Assembly (NCBI GenBank): GCA_954871525.1
Contig: OX940868.1
Location: 24,733,056 to 24,797,055 of the forward strand
Source: Parietaria judaica
Taxonomy: Eukaryota > Streptophyta > Magnoliopsida > Rosales > Urticaceae
Direction: 5' to 3'
DNA length: 64,000 nucleotides
Below, one piece after another: positions 1-9,998 of the stretch. The position numbers and the translations under genes are program-made. Position 1 is the first letter of the stretch. Each line of letters begins with the position of its first letter. Under the pieces are notes generated by a model. It searched no databases and was not told where the DNA came from. It was given only the letters and a program-made list of their open reading frames with translations.

Positions 1-2150
1 CTTTAACTTTGTGCAGAGGATATCGTCATAAATAAGAAAAAGCTTGGCACACAGATATCTTGTTTACGTGAGATTTTTGAAATTTAGACGAATTTTGACG
101 TTTAGGCTCTCTAAACGAAGATTTTTGGTTCGGTAAATTTTTTCATTTTTTTTTCGTGTTCTTGAAATTCATCTATTTTTAATGTTCATATAGTGTTCTT
201 GAGGTCCAGATCGTGTTCTTGATGTTAATATATTTGTAATTTGATATTGGTATTCTTGATGCTCATTCATGTTACTGTGTATGCATATGTGCTCTAAAAT
301 ATTTACCTAAAATCTACAACCAATTCAAAAATTAATGTTTTTGTGGCTTATACATTGGAATTTTACTAGAAAAAAAAAGTTTCATGGAAAAATATGTAAG
401 GATTAGTTTGCAAACGATAAATTCCACAAGAAATGCCATAGCATTATAGTAGAATTTATTTATTATAGTATATATACTCTAAATTATAAAAATTTCTTTT
501 GGGATTTATATTATATTTGTAATAAGAGGCGTAGTCTCCAATGAGACCAATAATTAAGTTAAACCATGAGTACAAAACATAGATTATACCATGGCTTAAA
601 ACCGTAAAGTAAATTTTACACCACGGTCCTTAAGCCCCGAGTGAGGTAGGGAGGTCTTTAACTTTGTACATTAAATATCGTCATAAATAAGAAAAAAACT
701 TGCACACAGAGATCTCGAATACCCGAAAATTTTGAAATTAAGGCGAATTTCGACGTTTAGGCTCTCTAAACGAAGATTTTGGGTTCATATAATTATTTTT
801 TCGAGTTCTTGACATTCATATCTTGTTTGTAATATCCATGTAGTGTTCTTGTGGTTGATATCGTGTTCTTGATGTTAATATATTTGTAGTTTGATATTCG
901 TATTCTTGATGCCCGTTTCTGTTCTTGAGTATGCATATGTGTTCTAAAATATTGACCTAAAATCTACCACCATTTAAAAATGTAACGTTTTTGCGGCTTA
1001 GACATTAAAATTTGACTATAAAAAAGTTTCATGCAAAAATATGTAAGGATTAATTTGCTGACGATAAATACCATAGGAAATGCTATAGCATTTATAGAGC
1101 ATTTATTTATTCTACACGGTTTACAACCGTTACAACATCAATGGTACTATAAATTATAAAAAATTTCTTTTGGGACTTGTATTATATTCGTATCAAGAGT
1201 CGTAGTCTCCAGTGGGACCAATAATTAAGTTAAACCATGAGTACAAAACATAGATTATAACATGGCTTAAAACCGTAGAGTAAATTTTACACCACGGTCC
1301 TTAAGCCCCGAGTGAGGTAGGGAGGTCTTTAACTTTGTACATTAGATATCGTCATAAATAAGAAAAAAACTTGCAGACAGAGATCTCGAATACGCGAACT
1401 TTTTGAAATTTAGGCGAATTTCGACGTTTAGGCTCTCTAAACGAAGATTTTGGGTTCATGTAATTATTTTTTCGAGATCTTGACATTCATATCTTGTTTG
1501 TAATATCCATGTAGTGTTCTTGTGGTTGATATCGTGTTCTTGATGTTAATATATTTGTAGTTTGATATTCGTGTTCATGATGCCCGTTTATGTTCTTGAG
1601 TATGCATATGTGTTCTAAAATATTGACCTAAAATCTACCACCATTTCAAAATGTAACGTTTTTGTGGATTAGACATTGGAATTTGATTATAAAAAAGTTT
1701 CATGCAAAAATATGTAAGGATTAATTTGCTGACTATAAATGCCACAGGAAATGCTATAACATTTATGGTAGCATTGGTTGCTTCTATACGTTTTACAACC
1801 GTTACAACATCATTGGTACTCTAAATTGTTAAAAATTTCTTTTAGGACCTGTATTATATTTGTAATAAGAGTTGTAGTCTCCAGTGGGACCTATAATTAA
1901 ATTCAACCATGAGTACGAAACATAGATTATATCACGGCTTAAAACCGTAGAGTAAATTTTACACCACGGTCCTTAAGCCTCGAGTAAAGTAGGGAGGTCT
2001 ATAACTTTGCGCAGCGGATATCGTCATATATAAGAAAAAGCTAATTGGCACACATAGATTTTGAATAAGTGAGCTTTTTGAAATTTAGACGAACGAAATT
2101 TAGACGAATTTCGACGTTTAGGGCCTAAGCGAAAATTTTAGTTCGGGTAA
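1..2150. repeat. Tandem array, about 670-bp monomer, 3.2 copies
   Basis: The phrase CTTTAACTTTGTRCA followed by ATATCGTCATAAATAAGAAAAA recurs at about 1, 656, 1327 and 1999, giving monomers of 655, 671 and 672 bp. Each monomer carries the same later landmarks: a TTAGGCTCTCTAAACGAAGATTT block, a GTGTTCTTGATGTTAATATATTTG block and an ACACCACGGTCCTTAAGCC block at its end. The last copy is truncated near 2150 and the first is cut by the window edge. No long ORF is present. It could be a satellite or an array built from a repeated element end. Confidence 0.85.
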
Positions 2151-3330
2151 ATTTTCCATTGTGTTCATACGTGAGCTTGTGGTCGATCAGGCATCGTCCC
2201 TCATTATCTGCATCATTATTAATAGATTACTAAGATGAATGGAAATATTTTAAAACTTAAGAACAGTATCAAACGATCTCTTGAAATAAAAACAACCTTG
2301 CAAAACATACTAAATGAATGATAATGAAATTTTCCAAGTGAATCATATTAATGTATAGAGCTATATTACATAAACGTATGACCTTTTAACTATTACAATT
2401 CAATGCTATTAATTGATTCAATGGTGTTATTAGTTGTTGCGCAACCGTACAGAATGGTCTGATTTCTACTATGATAGGCTATTTATATTCAAACTATAAA
2501 ACATGAAACAACATCAGAGAAAGAAAATAGAAGGCATGGAACGTATGTCATTGAATGACATGATCTCATTTAATATCACATATTGCTTGGATTATTTGTA
2601 TTTCATGTTTGATATTTAACGTGTATATATTTATGAAACTTGAAATTTAAATGAGACATACCTGAGTAGATTGAATTGTAAAAAATAAAATAAATAAGAA
2701 AATCTTAAAAATTAGAATTGAGAATCTCTTGTTTTCTATTGTGCCATGTAAATTCTTCAAAACTGTCATTTTATATATAGAATATATTAATAGATTATTT
2801 TTATAATAATCACCGTATTCAATACACTTCTAATTAGACGTTAAAATCAAATCCTTGGAAGAATAAAGTCGGGTTTATTCTAGAATGCCAAATATAAATT
2901 GCAATCCATTCCATACCATCATATTAATGACTAGATTTATGAAAGAATCCGTGAGTTGATCTTATCACAAGTTGAACATATTTTTCTTCATTATTAGAGA
3001 GCATATATATGTTTTTAAAAAAATTCAAAACAAGTTTCTAGAAATACATCTAATCTGTTCAGCTTATCGAAACTACTACATGAACCTTAATAATACACGT
3101 TTCCAAAACAAATTTTTCAAAAAAAAATCTTTAAATAATATATACAAAATAAGTATAAGAAAATAACAAAATTACAAATTTTGTTTTCAAAATATGTATT
3201 TTTATTCGAAAAAGAAATAAGATATTATTTACGCATGCAGAGTGTTAAGCGAATTTACAAGAATAATCTTTTTCATTGAAAAATTTGCATTAGTTGGCGA
3301 AGCGTGATCGAACGCGGAGAAGGAAAGCTC
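2151..3330. other. AT-rich intergenic stretch, no gene seen
   Basis: Strongly AT-rich DNA with only short chance ORFs, such as a low-complexity 64-codon frame at 2972-3166. I see no coding motif, RNA gene or element end. Confidence 0.6.
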
Positions 3331-4076
3331 AGGTGACGTTTGGTTATGGTCTCCGAGACCAGTTTCTGGTTTTGGTTTCAAACAGTGTCATATTGGTTTC
3401 GCAGACCACGTTTGGTTACCAGTTGTCTCTGTTTTCTGAGACCGGTCTCGCAGACCACTGAAATTTTACTGAAGGAAAACAGAAAACGACTTGAAGTTGA
3501 ATTCTGTCTTTGGTCTTCAACTCAATCGTATAAAATAAAACGATAATAAATATATTTATCATTTTATAATAGTATTTAATTATAATAATAAGGTATTAAC
3601 AATGAAATTAACTTATATAATAAATTATTAAAATCATGTATATATATAATTATATATTTCAATAATATTACTATCATATTAACAAATATACTTAAATTTT
3701 GTATATTATTAAATATTAACTTAATTACAATGATATAAACTATTGAAACAAAATATTTACTACTTTATATATTAGATTATTTAAATATGTAATTAGAGTC
3801 ATGAAATATGAATAAATTTTTTATGATAGCAAATATTTTTTAGACGTAATATTAGTATATATTACTTTCAAATAAAACTTACTTTCTTTTTAGTAACATA
3901 TATTGTATTTTATTGCATTTTTTCATTTATATTCGACCACAGGTTAACAAAAGACTAACCAAACATTGTTTCAAAAATCAATCTCCCAAACTGGTTTGGG
4001 AGATTAAACTCTCAGACTGGTTTCCCAAACCAAATTGCAAAACTGGTTTCCGAGACCAGTTAACCAAACGCCATCT
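3331..4076. mobile_element. MITE-like element with GTTTGGTT terminal inverted repeats
   Basis: The left end reads GTGACGTTTGGTTATGGTCTC and the right end, reverse complemented, reads ATGGCGTTTGGTTAACTGGTCTC, so the ends are inverted repeats of about 25-30 bp. Subterminal GGTCTC and GAGACC blocks and CTGGTTTGGGA repeats lie inside both ends around a very AT-rich core of about 450 bp. No transposase is present. A clean target duplication could not be fixed, so the superfamily is uncertain (hAT or Harbinger type). Confidence 0.6.
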
Positions 4077-5605
4077 TAACAATTTGAAAGCTTCAATCCA
4101 AATTAAGCACTAAAACGGTGTTAATTTTTTTTTTTTACTGCATTGAAAAGGCAAACTCACTTTTCTTAAAATAAAATAAATAAAATTCATTTTAAAACTC
4201 AAACTATAACATCATATAATATATTAAAAAATTGGCTTTGAAAATTCAATTATCCCTATAGACATACAATGAACGGAAACGTAATCTTATAAAATTCAAT
4301 GCGTAAACTGTTCAATGGCCTAATCTATTAAAGTCAACTAGTTATACATATCTAATCTATTAAACGAAACATATAAGATATATATATATATATATTCTTA
4401 TATTTTTAGTCTATGATACATACACATGACTTTTAAATAATAACTAGCTAGTATAAACTAGTTATTAACGAAATACTCATTTAAATTTATATAGTTTTTT
4501 TTTTCTTCAAAAAACTACACATATTATTACATACAATTGTAGTCTATAAAAAGATTACTAAATAGGAATAATTCGTACAATTTCCTTATAAAAACTATAA
4601 ACATCATCTTAGATATCAAAATACTTGAGTACAATCTTGTGATAATTTGTGAAGAAGGAAAATATAACTTCTTTCATTTTATAATTTTTTTTTCATATTT
4701 GTTGGCCCAGTCATTCACCCGATTCCCATATCCTTTGTTATGATCGAGTTAGTTTTGCACATACACGCTTTTTTGCGAGTCATTCCCGGTACAAGTGAAA
4801 TATTTACGTGTAAATAATCCATCTCTAGCAATTATAAATTGTGCGGGATTGGTTCTTCTTAAGAATATTTGGTTTCTCTATTAGAACTTATATGCAAAAA
4901 AAAAAAAAATAGTTGAGAATTTTTTTTATCAATTTTAATTATCAATAACTCTAAAAGATACTAAAACAATTTAACCCGTACAAATAAAAAATTTCCTTTA
5001 ACTAACGCCTAAAAATCTTATATATATTCTTAATAAGAAATAAGATTTTATTTGTCAAAATTTAAAATCTATAGGAGTTTTAGGAATTAATTGATATGAT
5101 TTTAAGGACTAAATGATCAGTTATTATGAGAGTTAAATTTATAGAATATTATTATTGAGGGAAGTCGCTAAGAGATACACGATATATAGTAATATTAATA
5201 AAATATGAAATAACGAACTTTTTTTTTTAAATTAAAAAAACTAGAATGTAATTTTTTATTTTCAACCAATCTTTGGTATCTTTGAATGAAATAACTGTTC
5301 TATTTTTGTATTTTTTTTTAATCGTAGTGACTCTAAATAATATTGCTTAATTAGGAGTTTAGCAATTACATGTAAACAAAATGTCATACCAAGGAATAAA
5401 TAATGTGAGATTTTTATCAGCTATTGTGATGGCGTGTTGAAACTCCTCATTTGAAAATATAGCCATCTCCTAATATAAAATAAAAAAACTTATAAGTAAA
5501 TAATTTAAACGAATTCAAACATTGCACTTTCCAAAACGACTTAAGGAACATAATTTCAATCTTATTATCTCAAAATCTTATCTAAGTATAAGCTTTCCAT
5601 TCACA
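4077..5605. other. AT-rich intergenic stretch, no gene seen
   Basis: Low-complexity AT-rich sequence with poly-A and poly-T runs and a short TA microsatellite near 4377-4395. No ORF with recognisable similarity. Confidence 0.6.
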
Positions 5606-5912
5606 TCGCGATATATAAATATATAAAAGAAGACTAAAAACATGGAAGAAAAATACAATTATAATAATAAATATATGATTATATTCACATTCAAAGCATA
5701 TTAGTAAATAAATGATATGGTATATTGAATATCCATAAAAAGTCATATATAATCTTCATTTTCGCGATATATAAATATATAAAAGAAGACTAAACATGGA
5801 AGAAAAATACAATTATAATAATAAATATATTATTATATTCACATTCAAAGCATATTAGTAAATAAATGATATGGTATATTGAATATCCATAAAAAGTCAT
5901 ATATAATCTTCA
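5606..5912. repeat. 156-bp direct tandem duplication
   Basis: Copy 1 (5606-5761) and copy 2 (5762-5912) both begin TCGCGATATATAAATATATA and run nearly identically to CATATATAATCTTCATT. The few differences (for example AAAAACATGG versus AAACATGG) point to a recent duplication. It lies about 0.6 kb upstream of BBE1. Confidence 0.9.
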
Positions 5913-5961
5913 TTTATTGGTTCAATTAGAACATATTCGTTAATTAATTGCTGGACAATTA

Positions 5962-6346
5962 ATTGTGAAAGCCCTCCAACTTAATCTTTAATCTTTATTT
6001 GACTTTTCACTTTGAAAAATGACTTTATGACACCCGTAAATTTGTTTTTTGTCTATATTGAGCCCTTCTGTTAGATTTTTGTTAGTTTTTTACGGAAGAA
6101 TATTTTTTTGTGCTGGTACTTCCGAAGCTAAATAAAGAACTAAATACGAAACTCGAGTATTTATTTGGCCCCAAGGGCCAAGGGTATTAACACAAAAAAA
6201 ATATTTTTCTGTTATAATTGCTAAAAAAAAACCTAACAAAACGTTTAAATATGGACTAAATTGCAAAATTAAGGGTGTTATACGGTTATTTGATAAAATA
6301 AGGGGCTAAATAAAGATTAAAAAAAAGTTAGAGGGCTCTACAATTG
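5962..6346. mobile_element. Foldback MITE-like element upstream of BBE1
   Basis: The left arm contains AGCCCTCCAACTTAATC and TTTAATCTTTATTTGAC. The right arm, reverse complemented, contains AGCCCTCTAACTTTTTTT and TTTAATCTTTATTTAGCC. Further inside, TTTTTGTTAGTTTTTTAC pairs with a poly-A run followed by CCTAACAAAA on the right. The whole 385 bp can fold into one long hairpin around a GGCCCCAAGGGCC centre. There is no coding potential and the target duplication is not clear. Confidence 0.6.
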
Positions 6347-6377
6347 ATGATGGTGCTACTTAGAAATTTTCAAACGC

Positions 6378-6407
6378 GGTCAACATGACTAAAGTTTCCC
6401 TATAAAA
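6378..6407 (+). promoter_or_regulatory. Core promoter elements of BBE1 (W-box, TATA box)
   Basis: TATAAAAG at 6401 lies 95 bp before the preferred ATG at 6496. A GGTCAA (W-box TTGACC on the other strand) at 6378-6383 lies about 20 bp further upstream. W-boxes are known WRKY binding sites; use here is inferred. Confidence 0.55.
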
Positions 6408-6495
6408 GCAATTCAGCAATATCTCATAATCTTACATGCAAAAACACACACACAAAGAAAGAAAGAAAAAACATAGAGAAAAATCAAGTTCAACA

Positions 6496-8097
6496 ATGGC
6501 TTTTGAGTTTAAACGACACCTTGTTTTCAGTGTCGTCTCAGTAATCCTCTTTGTCTCATTTCCTTGTAGAACTGCTTTGGATGATGATGATCCAATCCAA
6601 AACAACTTCCTCAAATGCCTTCAACACACTTCCACAGTCTCCGACACAATCTTCTCGACGATCGTCAGCCAAAAGAACTCCTCCTTCGTGTCGCTTCTGC
6701 ACAAAAGGATCGACAACAGACGATACTCAACACCGGACACGCCGAGACCCCTGCTGATAATCGAAGCGGCGGAAGAGTCCCACGTGCGAGCCACGATCCT
6801 CTGCGCGAAGCGCCACGGCCTGCAGATCCGAACCCGAAGCGGGGGCCACGATTTCGAGAGTATCGCTTCTGTCTCGCAGACTCCGTTTGTCATCCTCGAC
6901 ATGCTCAACTTTCGTTCTATCGAAATCAACGAGCGAACCGAGTCGGCCTGGGTGGGAGCCGGCGCGAGCCTCGGCGAGCTCTACTATGCTATTGGAAACC
7001 GGACACGGTTCCTCGGCTTTCCGGCAGGAGTCTGCCCAGGTGTGTGCCTTGGAGGACACATCAGTGGAGGAGGCTACGGCAATTTAATGAGGATGTACGG
7101 ATTGTCGAGCGACAACGTGCTGGACGCGAAGATCATGGACGCTAACGGTAATATTCGCGATAGAAAAGCTATGGGAGAGGACGTCTTTTGGGCTCTTAGA
7201 GGAGGCGGCGGAGCAAGCTTTGGAGTCATTCTAGCGTATCAAATCATGCTTGTGAAAGTACCGGAAAACGTCACCGTTTTTAACGTCCAACGAAGCCGAG
7301 AACAAGGGAGCTTAGAGGCTTTTTACCGATGGCAATTCGTGGCGCCTAATCTCCCCAATGAGGTCTTCATTAGGGCAACCTCCGGAGTGGTCAACGGTAC
7401 TATTGGCGTTTCATTCATCGGACTTTATTTGGGACGATCTGATGAACTCATTCCGTTGCTGGCGAAGAAATTTCCCGAGTTGGGCTTGAAGGAAGAGGAG
7501 TGTCACGTAACGAGCTGGATTGATTCCGTAATTTTCTGGTACGATCACCCGATCGGAACGCCGAGAGAGGTCTTGCTGAACCGGCTAAACGGAGCCACAC
7601 AGTTCTACAAGATCAAGTCTGATTACGTCGAGAAGCCGATTCCTAAGGAAGGCATCGAATCGATATGGGAAGACATGTTGAAGATCGGACAAGCTTGGAT
7701 GAAGTTGAACCCGTACGGCGGGAGAATGAGCGAGATCCCAGCATCGCAGGCACCTTTCCCTCACCGGGCTGGGAATCTCTTTCTTATTCAGCACTACGTG
7801 AACTGGTTCGAGGAAGGCGACGAGATCAAGGACAAGTACATGAGTCTTGCAAGAGATTTTTACGAGAAGATGGCTCCTTTTGTCTCGGCGAACCCTAGGA
7901 GAGCCTTCCTTAACTATAGGGATCTCGACATCGGAGTGAACCCGGATAATCGGACGGATTACGAGACAGCGTTGGTCTACGGACGGAAATACTTTATGGG
8001 GAACTTTGAAAGGCTGGTGAAAGCGAAGGGAATAATTGATCCTTATAACTTCTTCAAAAATGGACAAAGCATACCGACTCTCCCAACGAAGAAATGA
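6496..8097 (+). CDS. BBE1: berberine bridge enzyme-like FAD-linked oxidase, atypical active site
   Basis: Intronless 533-residue BBE-like flavoprotein. A hydrophobic N-terminus (residues 8-27) looks like a signal peptide, so the enzyme is probably secreted or vacuolar. The FAD-binding domain holds the 8-alpha-histidyl site in SGGHDF (His118) and the 6-S-cysteinyl site in AGVCPGV (Cys180). Val183, three residues after the Cys, is the gatekeeper type that goes with O2 use in characterised relatives. The C-terminal BBE domain has NYRDLDIG. Unusual points: Phe120 replaces the common active-site Tyr, Leu replaces Lys in the K-x-Q-Y motif (FLIQH), and a second Cys (184) follows the flavin Cys. An in-frame ATG at 6436 would add 20 very basic residues, but the ATG at 6496 has a better context (AACAATGGC) and puts the signal peptide first. 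The substrate cannot be read from sequence; relatives oxidise alkaloids, monolignols or oligosaccharides. Confidence 0.95.
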   Translation: MAFEFKRHLVFSVVSVILFVSFPCRTALDDDDPIQNNFLKCLQHTSTVSDTIFSTIVSQKNSSFVSLLHKRIDNRRYSTPDTPRPLLIIEAAEESHVRATILCAKRHGLQIRTRSGGHDFESIASVSQTPFVILDMLNFRSIEINERTESAWVGAGASLGELYYAIGNRTRFLGFPAGVCPGVCLGGHISGGGYGNLMRMYGLSSDNVLDAKIMDANGNIRDRKAMGEDVFWALRGGGGASFGVILAYQIMLVKVPENVTVFNVQRSREQGSLEAFYRWQFVAPNLPNEVFIRATSGVVNGTIGVSFIGLYLGRSDELIPLLAKKFPELGLKEEECHVTSWIDSVIFWYDHPIGTPREVLLNRLNGATQFYKIKSDYVEKPIPKEGIESIWEDMLKIGQAWMKLNPYGGRMSEIPASQAPFPHRAGNLFLIQHYVNWFEEGDEIKDKYMSLARDFYEKMAPFVSANPRRAFLNYRDLDIGVNPDNRTDYETALVYGRKYFMGNFERLVKAKGIIDPYNFFKNGQSIPTLPTKK

Positions 8098-8171
8098 GGA
8101 ATATGATTAGTATAATTATGTTTGTGCTTGAAATTTAAGTTTTAATAAGTGTTGACGATAAGCAAACACGT

Positions 8172-8193
8172 ATGTATATATATATATATATAT
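8172..8193. repeat. (TA)n microsatellite in the BBE1 3' flank
   Basis: A run of TA dinucleotides about 75 bp after the BBE1 stop codon, in the short convergent gap between BBE1 and the RIN13-like gene. Confidence 0.8.
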
Positions 8194-8346
8194 GTTGTGT
8201 GTAGTAATGCAAGTTCCTTTCATTGCCATAAAAATGTCTACTTTCATTGCCACATTCTCTCGCTCTCTCTCTTACTCTTACAGTCTTACATGTGATGTCA
8301 AAAGCTCAAACACAACAAGCTTGAAAGAGACGTAAATGCATGAGCT

Positions 8347-8874
8347 TCAGTTCCGCATACCCGACCGCAAGGTCTCCCAGCCGCCTCCGTCCCAGGCGTC
8401 GCAGTGGCTCCCCGCCCAGAGCGGGCACGGGGCCGGTGCGTCGCACACGTAGCAGTAGCACATGCTGCAGTGCCTCTCGTGAGCTGTTGTGGCGAACGGG
8501 AATTCCAAACAGAGATGCCTCGAGTGAGGGTAGTCCCTACACGCCACCTGGCCTTTCTCGTAGACGACGGCGAATTCGGGAGCGTTTTGGTCTGCGGCGT
8601 CGAAGAGCTTGGACAGATCGATAGGCGGGAAGTCGACGATGAAGCAATCCTCGGTTTCCTCGAAGCGCCGGAGATCTTCGGCGTTCTTGAGGCAGACAAT
8701 GTGCTTGATCTCCGAATCGCAGTCGACGAGCACCGTCTTCTTCGTCGTGGAAGGCAGCAAATCGATCACTTCGACGTCGTTATCGCCCATTTTCGCTTCC
8801 TCTGGATCGGAATCTCTCTCTGGTCTTTGAGGATCGCTGTGTTTTGGAGAGTGATGAAGCGTATCAGCTTCCAT
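8347..8874 (-). CDS. RPM1-interacting protein 13-like (RIN13-like)
   Basis: A 175-residue reading frame on the minus strand, convergent with BBE1. The centre carries the block I recognise from RIN13-type plant proteins: EDCFIVDFPP, then EKGQVACRDYPHSRHLC, FPFATTAHERHC and CYCYVCDAPAPC, a Cys/His-rich stretch that could bind zinc. Arabidopsis RIN13 binds the nucleotide-binding region of the resistance protein RPM1 and supports resistance. Known full-length members are clearly longer, so this copy may be short, or an exon of a larger gene. Start: the ATG at 8874 (MEADTLHH) is chosen. An ATG at 8979 would add 35 residues and an ATG at 8790 (MGDNDVEV) would remove 28. The acidic N-terminal part (PERDSDPEEA) has no recognised motif. 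It is the only non-BBE gene among the first four oxidases. Confidence 0.7.
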   Translation of the reverse strand: MEADTLHHSPKHSDPQRPERDSDPEEAKMGDNDVEVIDLLPSTTKKTVLVDCDSEIKHIVCLKNAEDLRRFEETEDCFIVDFPPIDLSKLFDAADQNAPEFAVVYEKGQVACRDYPHSRHLCLEFPFATTAHERHCSMCYCYVCDAPAPCPLWAGSHCDAWDGGGWETLRSGMRN

Positions 8875-9061
8875 AAGGGTCTTCTTGAATTTGGGTGGAC
8901 CGTTGGAATGCCGAACGACTCGCTGTTCAGTATCATTGTATTTGTAATTCAATTTGAACGCTTTGGCTTTGAATATCATTTATTTTCTCTTTATTCATGT
9001 ACTGGTCCAAGATAATTTTTTTGGGTAATTCACAATCAATATTTTAAATACTCATAGCTTC

Positions 9062-9184
9062 GTTTTAGCCGGATAAAATATCAATATTTTTGTCTCACGT
9101 TATAAACGTATACCTTTTCGGGGTTGTTTGATACTTGTTTATTGCGTGAGATAAAATTATTGGTATTTTGTCCGGCTAAACTAA
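9062..9184. repeat. Small inverted repeat (hairpin, MITE-like)
   Basis: TTTTAGCCGGATAAAATATC followed by TGTCTCACG on the left pairs with CGTGAGATAAAATT followed by GTCCGGCTAAA on the right, around a loop of about 40 bp. It has no coding potential and may be a degraded MITE. Confidence 0.6.
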
Positions 9185-9998
9185 AGAATGGATATTTAAC
9201 GTTAATTTTTTAAATACTTTTGTTATTTTTGCCGCTCATATTTTTTTTCTTCTTCTTTTCGTAAGGGCTGAAGCTGGGACGGCATTATAGGTTTTCGGCT
9301 TGATCCATGTCTTTATTTTGGGCCTTCAAAACAATTTTTGATCTCGGTTTAAATAATAAAAAATAAACAAAACGTATTTTTTTTTAATCAGGCAAGGACA
9401 ATCAGGCCGGGTTTTGGACTACTTCTTCAAACTGCAAAAATATTTTGTGTGTATTAAAACCAGAAATAATAGAGATCATTGCGGAATAATTACCAAGTTT
9501 TGACCAACTGAATCAACATATATTTAAATTTAGATACTTTTATCGAAATTACCCCGAATATATTAATAATTGTCTTTAGAATCAAAAGACAGGTAAATAA
9601 ACAATACAAAGGTATAACTTAAAAGATTTTTTTGTGAATCATTTGGCCAATATCATAATTTCTTTGTAAAATATGTATTTAGTTTTTCATTATTTTTCAT
9701 CATTTGCTGTTTCATTCGAATATGATCTATGAGATTCTATATTATTGTTCCTTATAAAATTTTCAAGGGACGGTGTAAAATCCTTCTACTCATATTATGG
9801 ATATTTGCGGCAAAATTAGACACATGTTACAAAAATTATGATTTTTATTTTTATTTTAGTGACTAAGATTCTCAATAATATACAAAAAATTATATGATTT
9901 TTATTTTTATTTTGTCGCAATTATCACCGTATGACTCCTTTAAACATGATTGTTGAGAGCTCACAATTGCATATATCAACTATCACCGTATGACTCCC
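9185..9998. other. Intergenic stretch, no gene seen
   Basis: AT-rich sequence between the RIN13-like gene and the 3' end of BBE2. No ORF, RNA gene or element end recognised. Confidence 0.55.

Noticed and set aside
6621..7145. Long alternative-frame ORFs over BBE1 (for example 102, 110 and 176 codons)
   Set aside because: They lie in the GC-rich coding body of BBE1, have no family motifs and are shadows of its codon bias; the same is seen over every other BBE gene.
8404..9015. 203-codon plus-strand ORF opposite the RIN13-like gene
   Set aside because: The minus strand carries recognisable RIN13 motifs; the plus frame has none.
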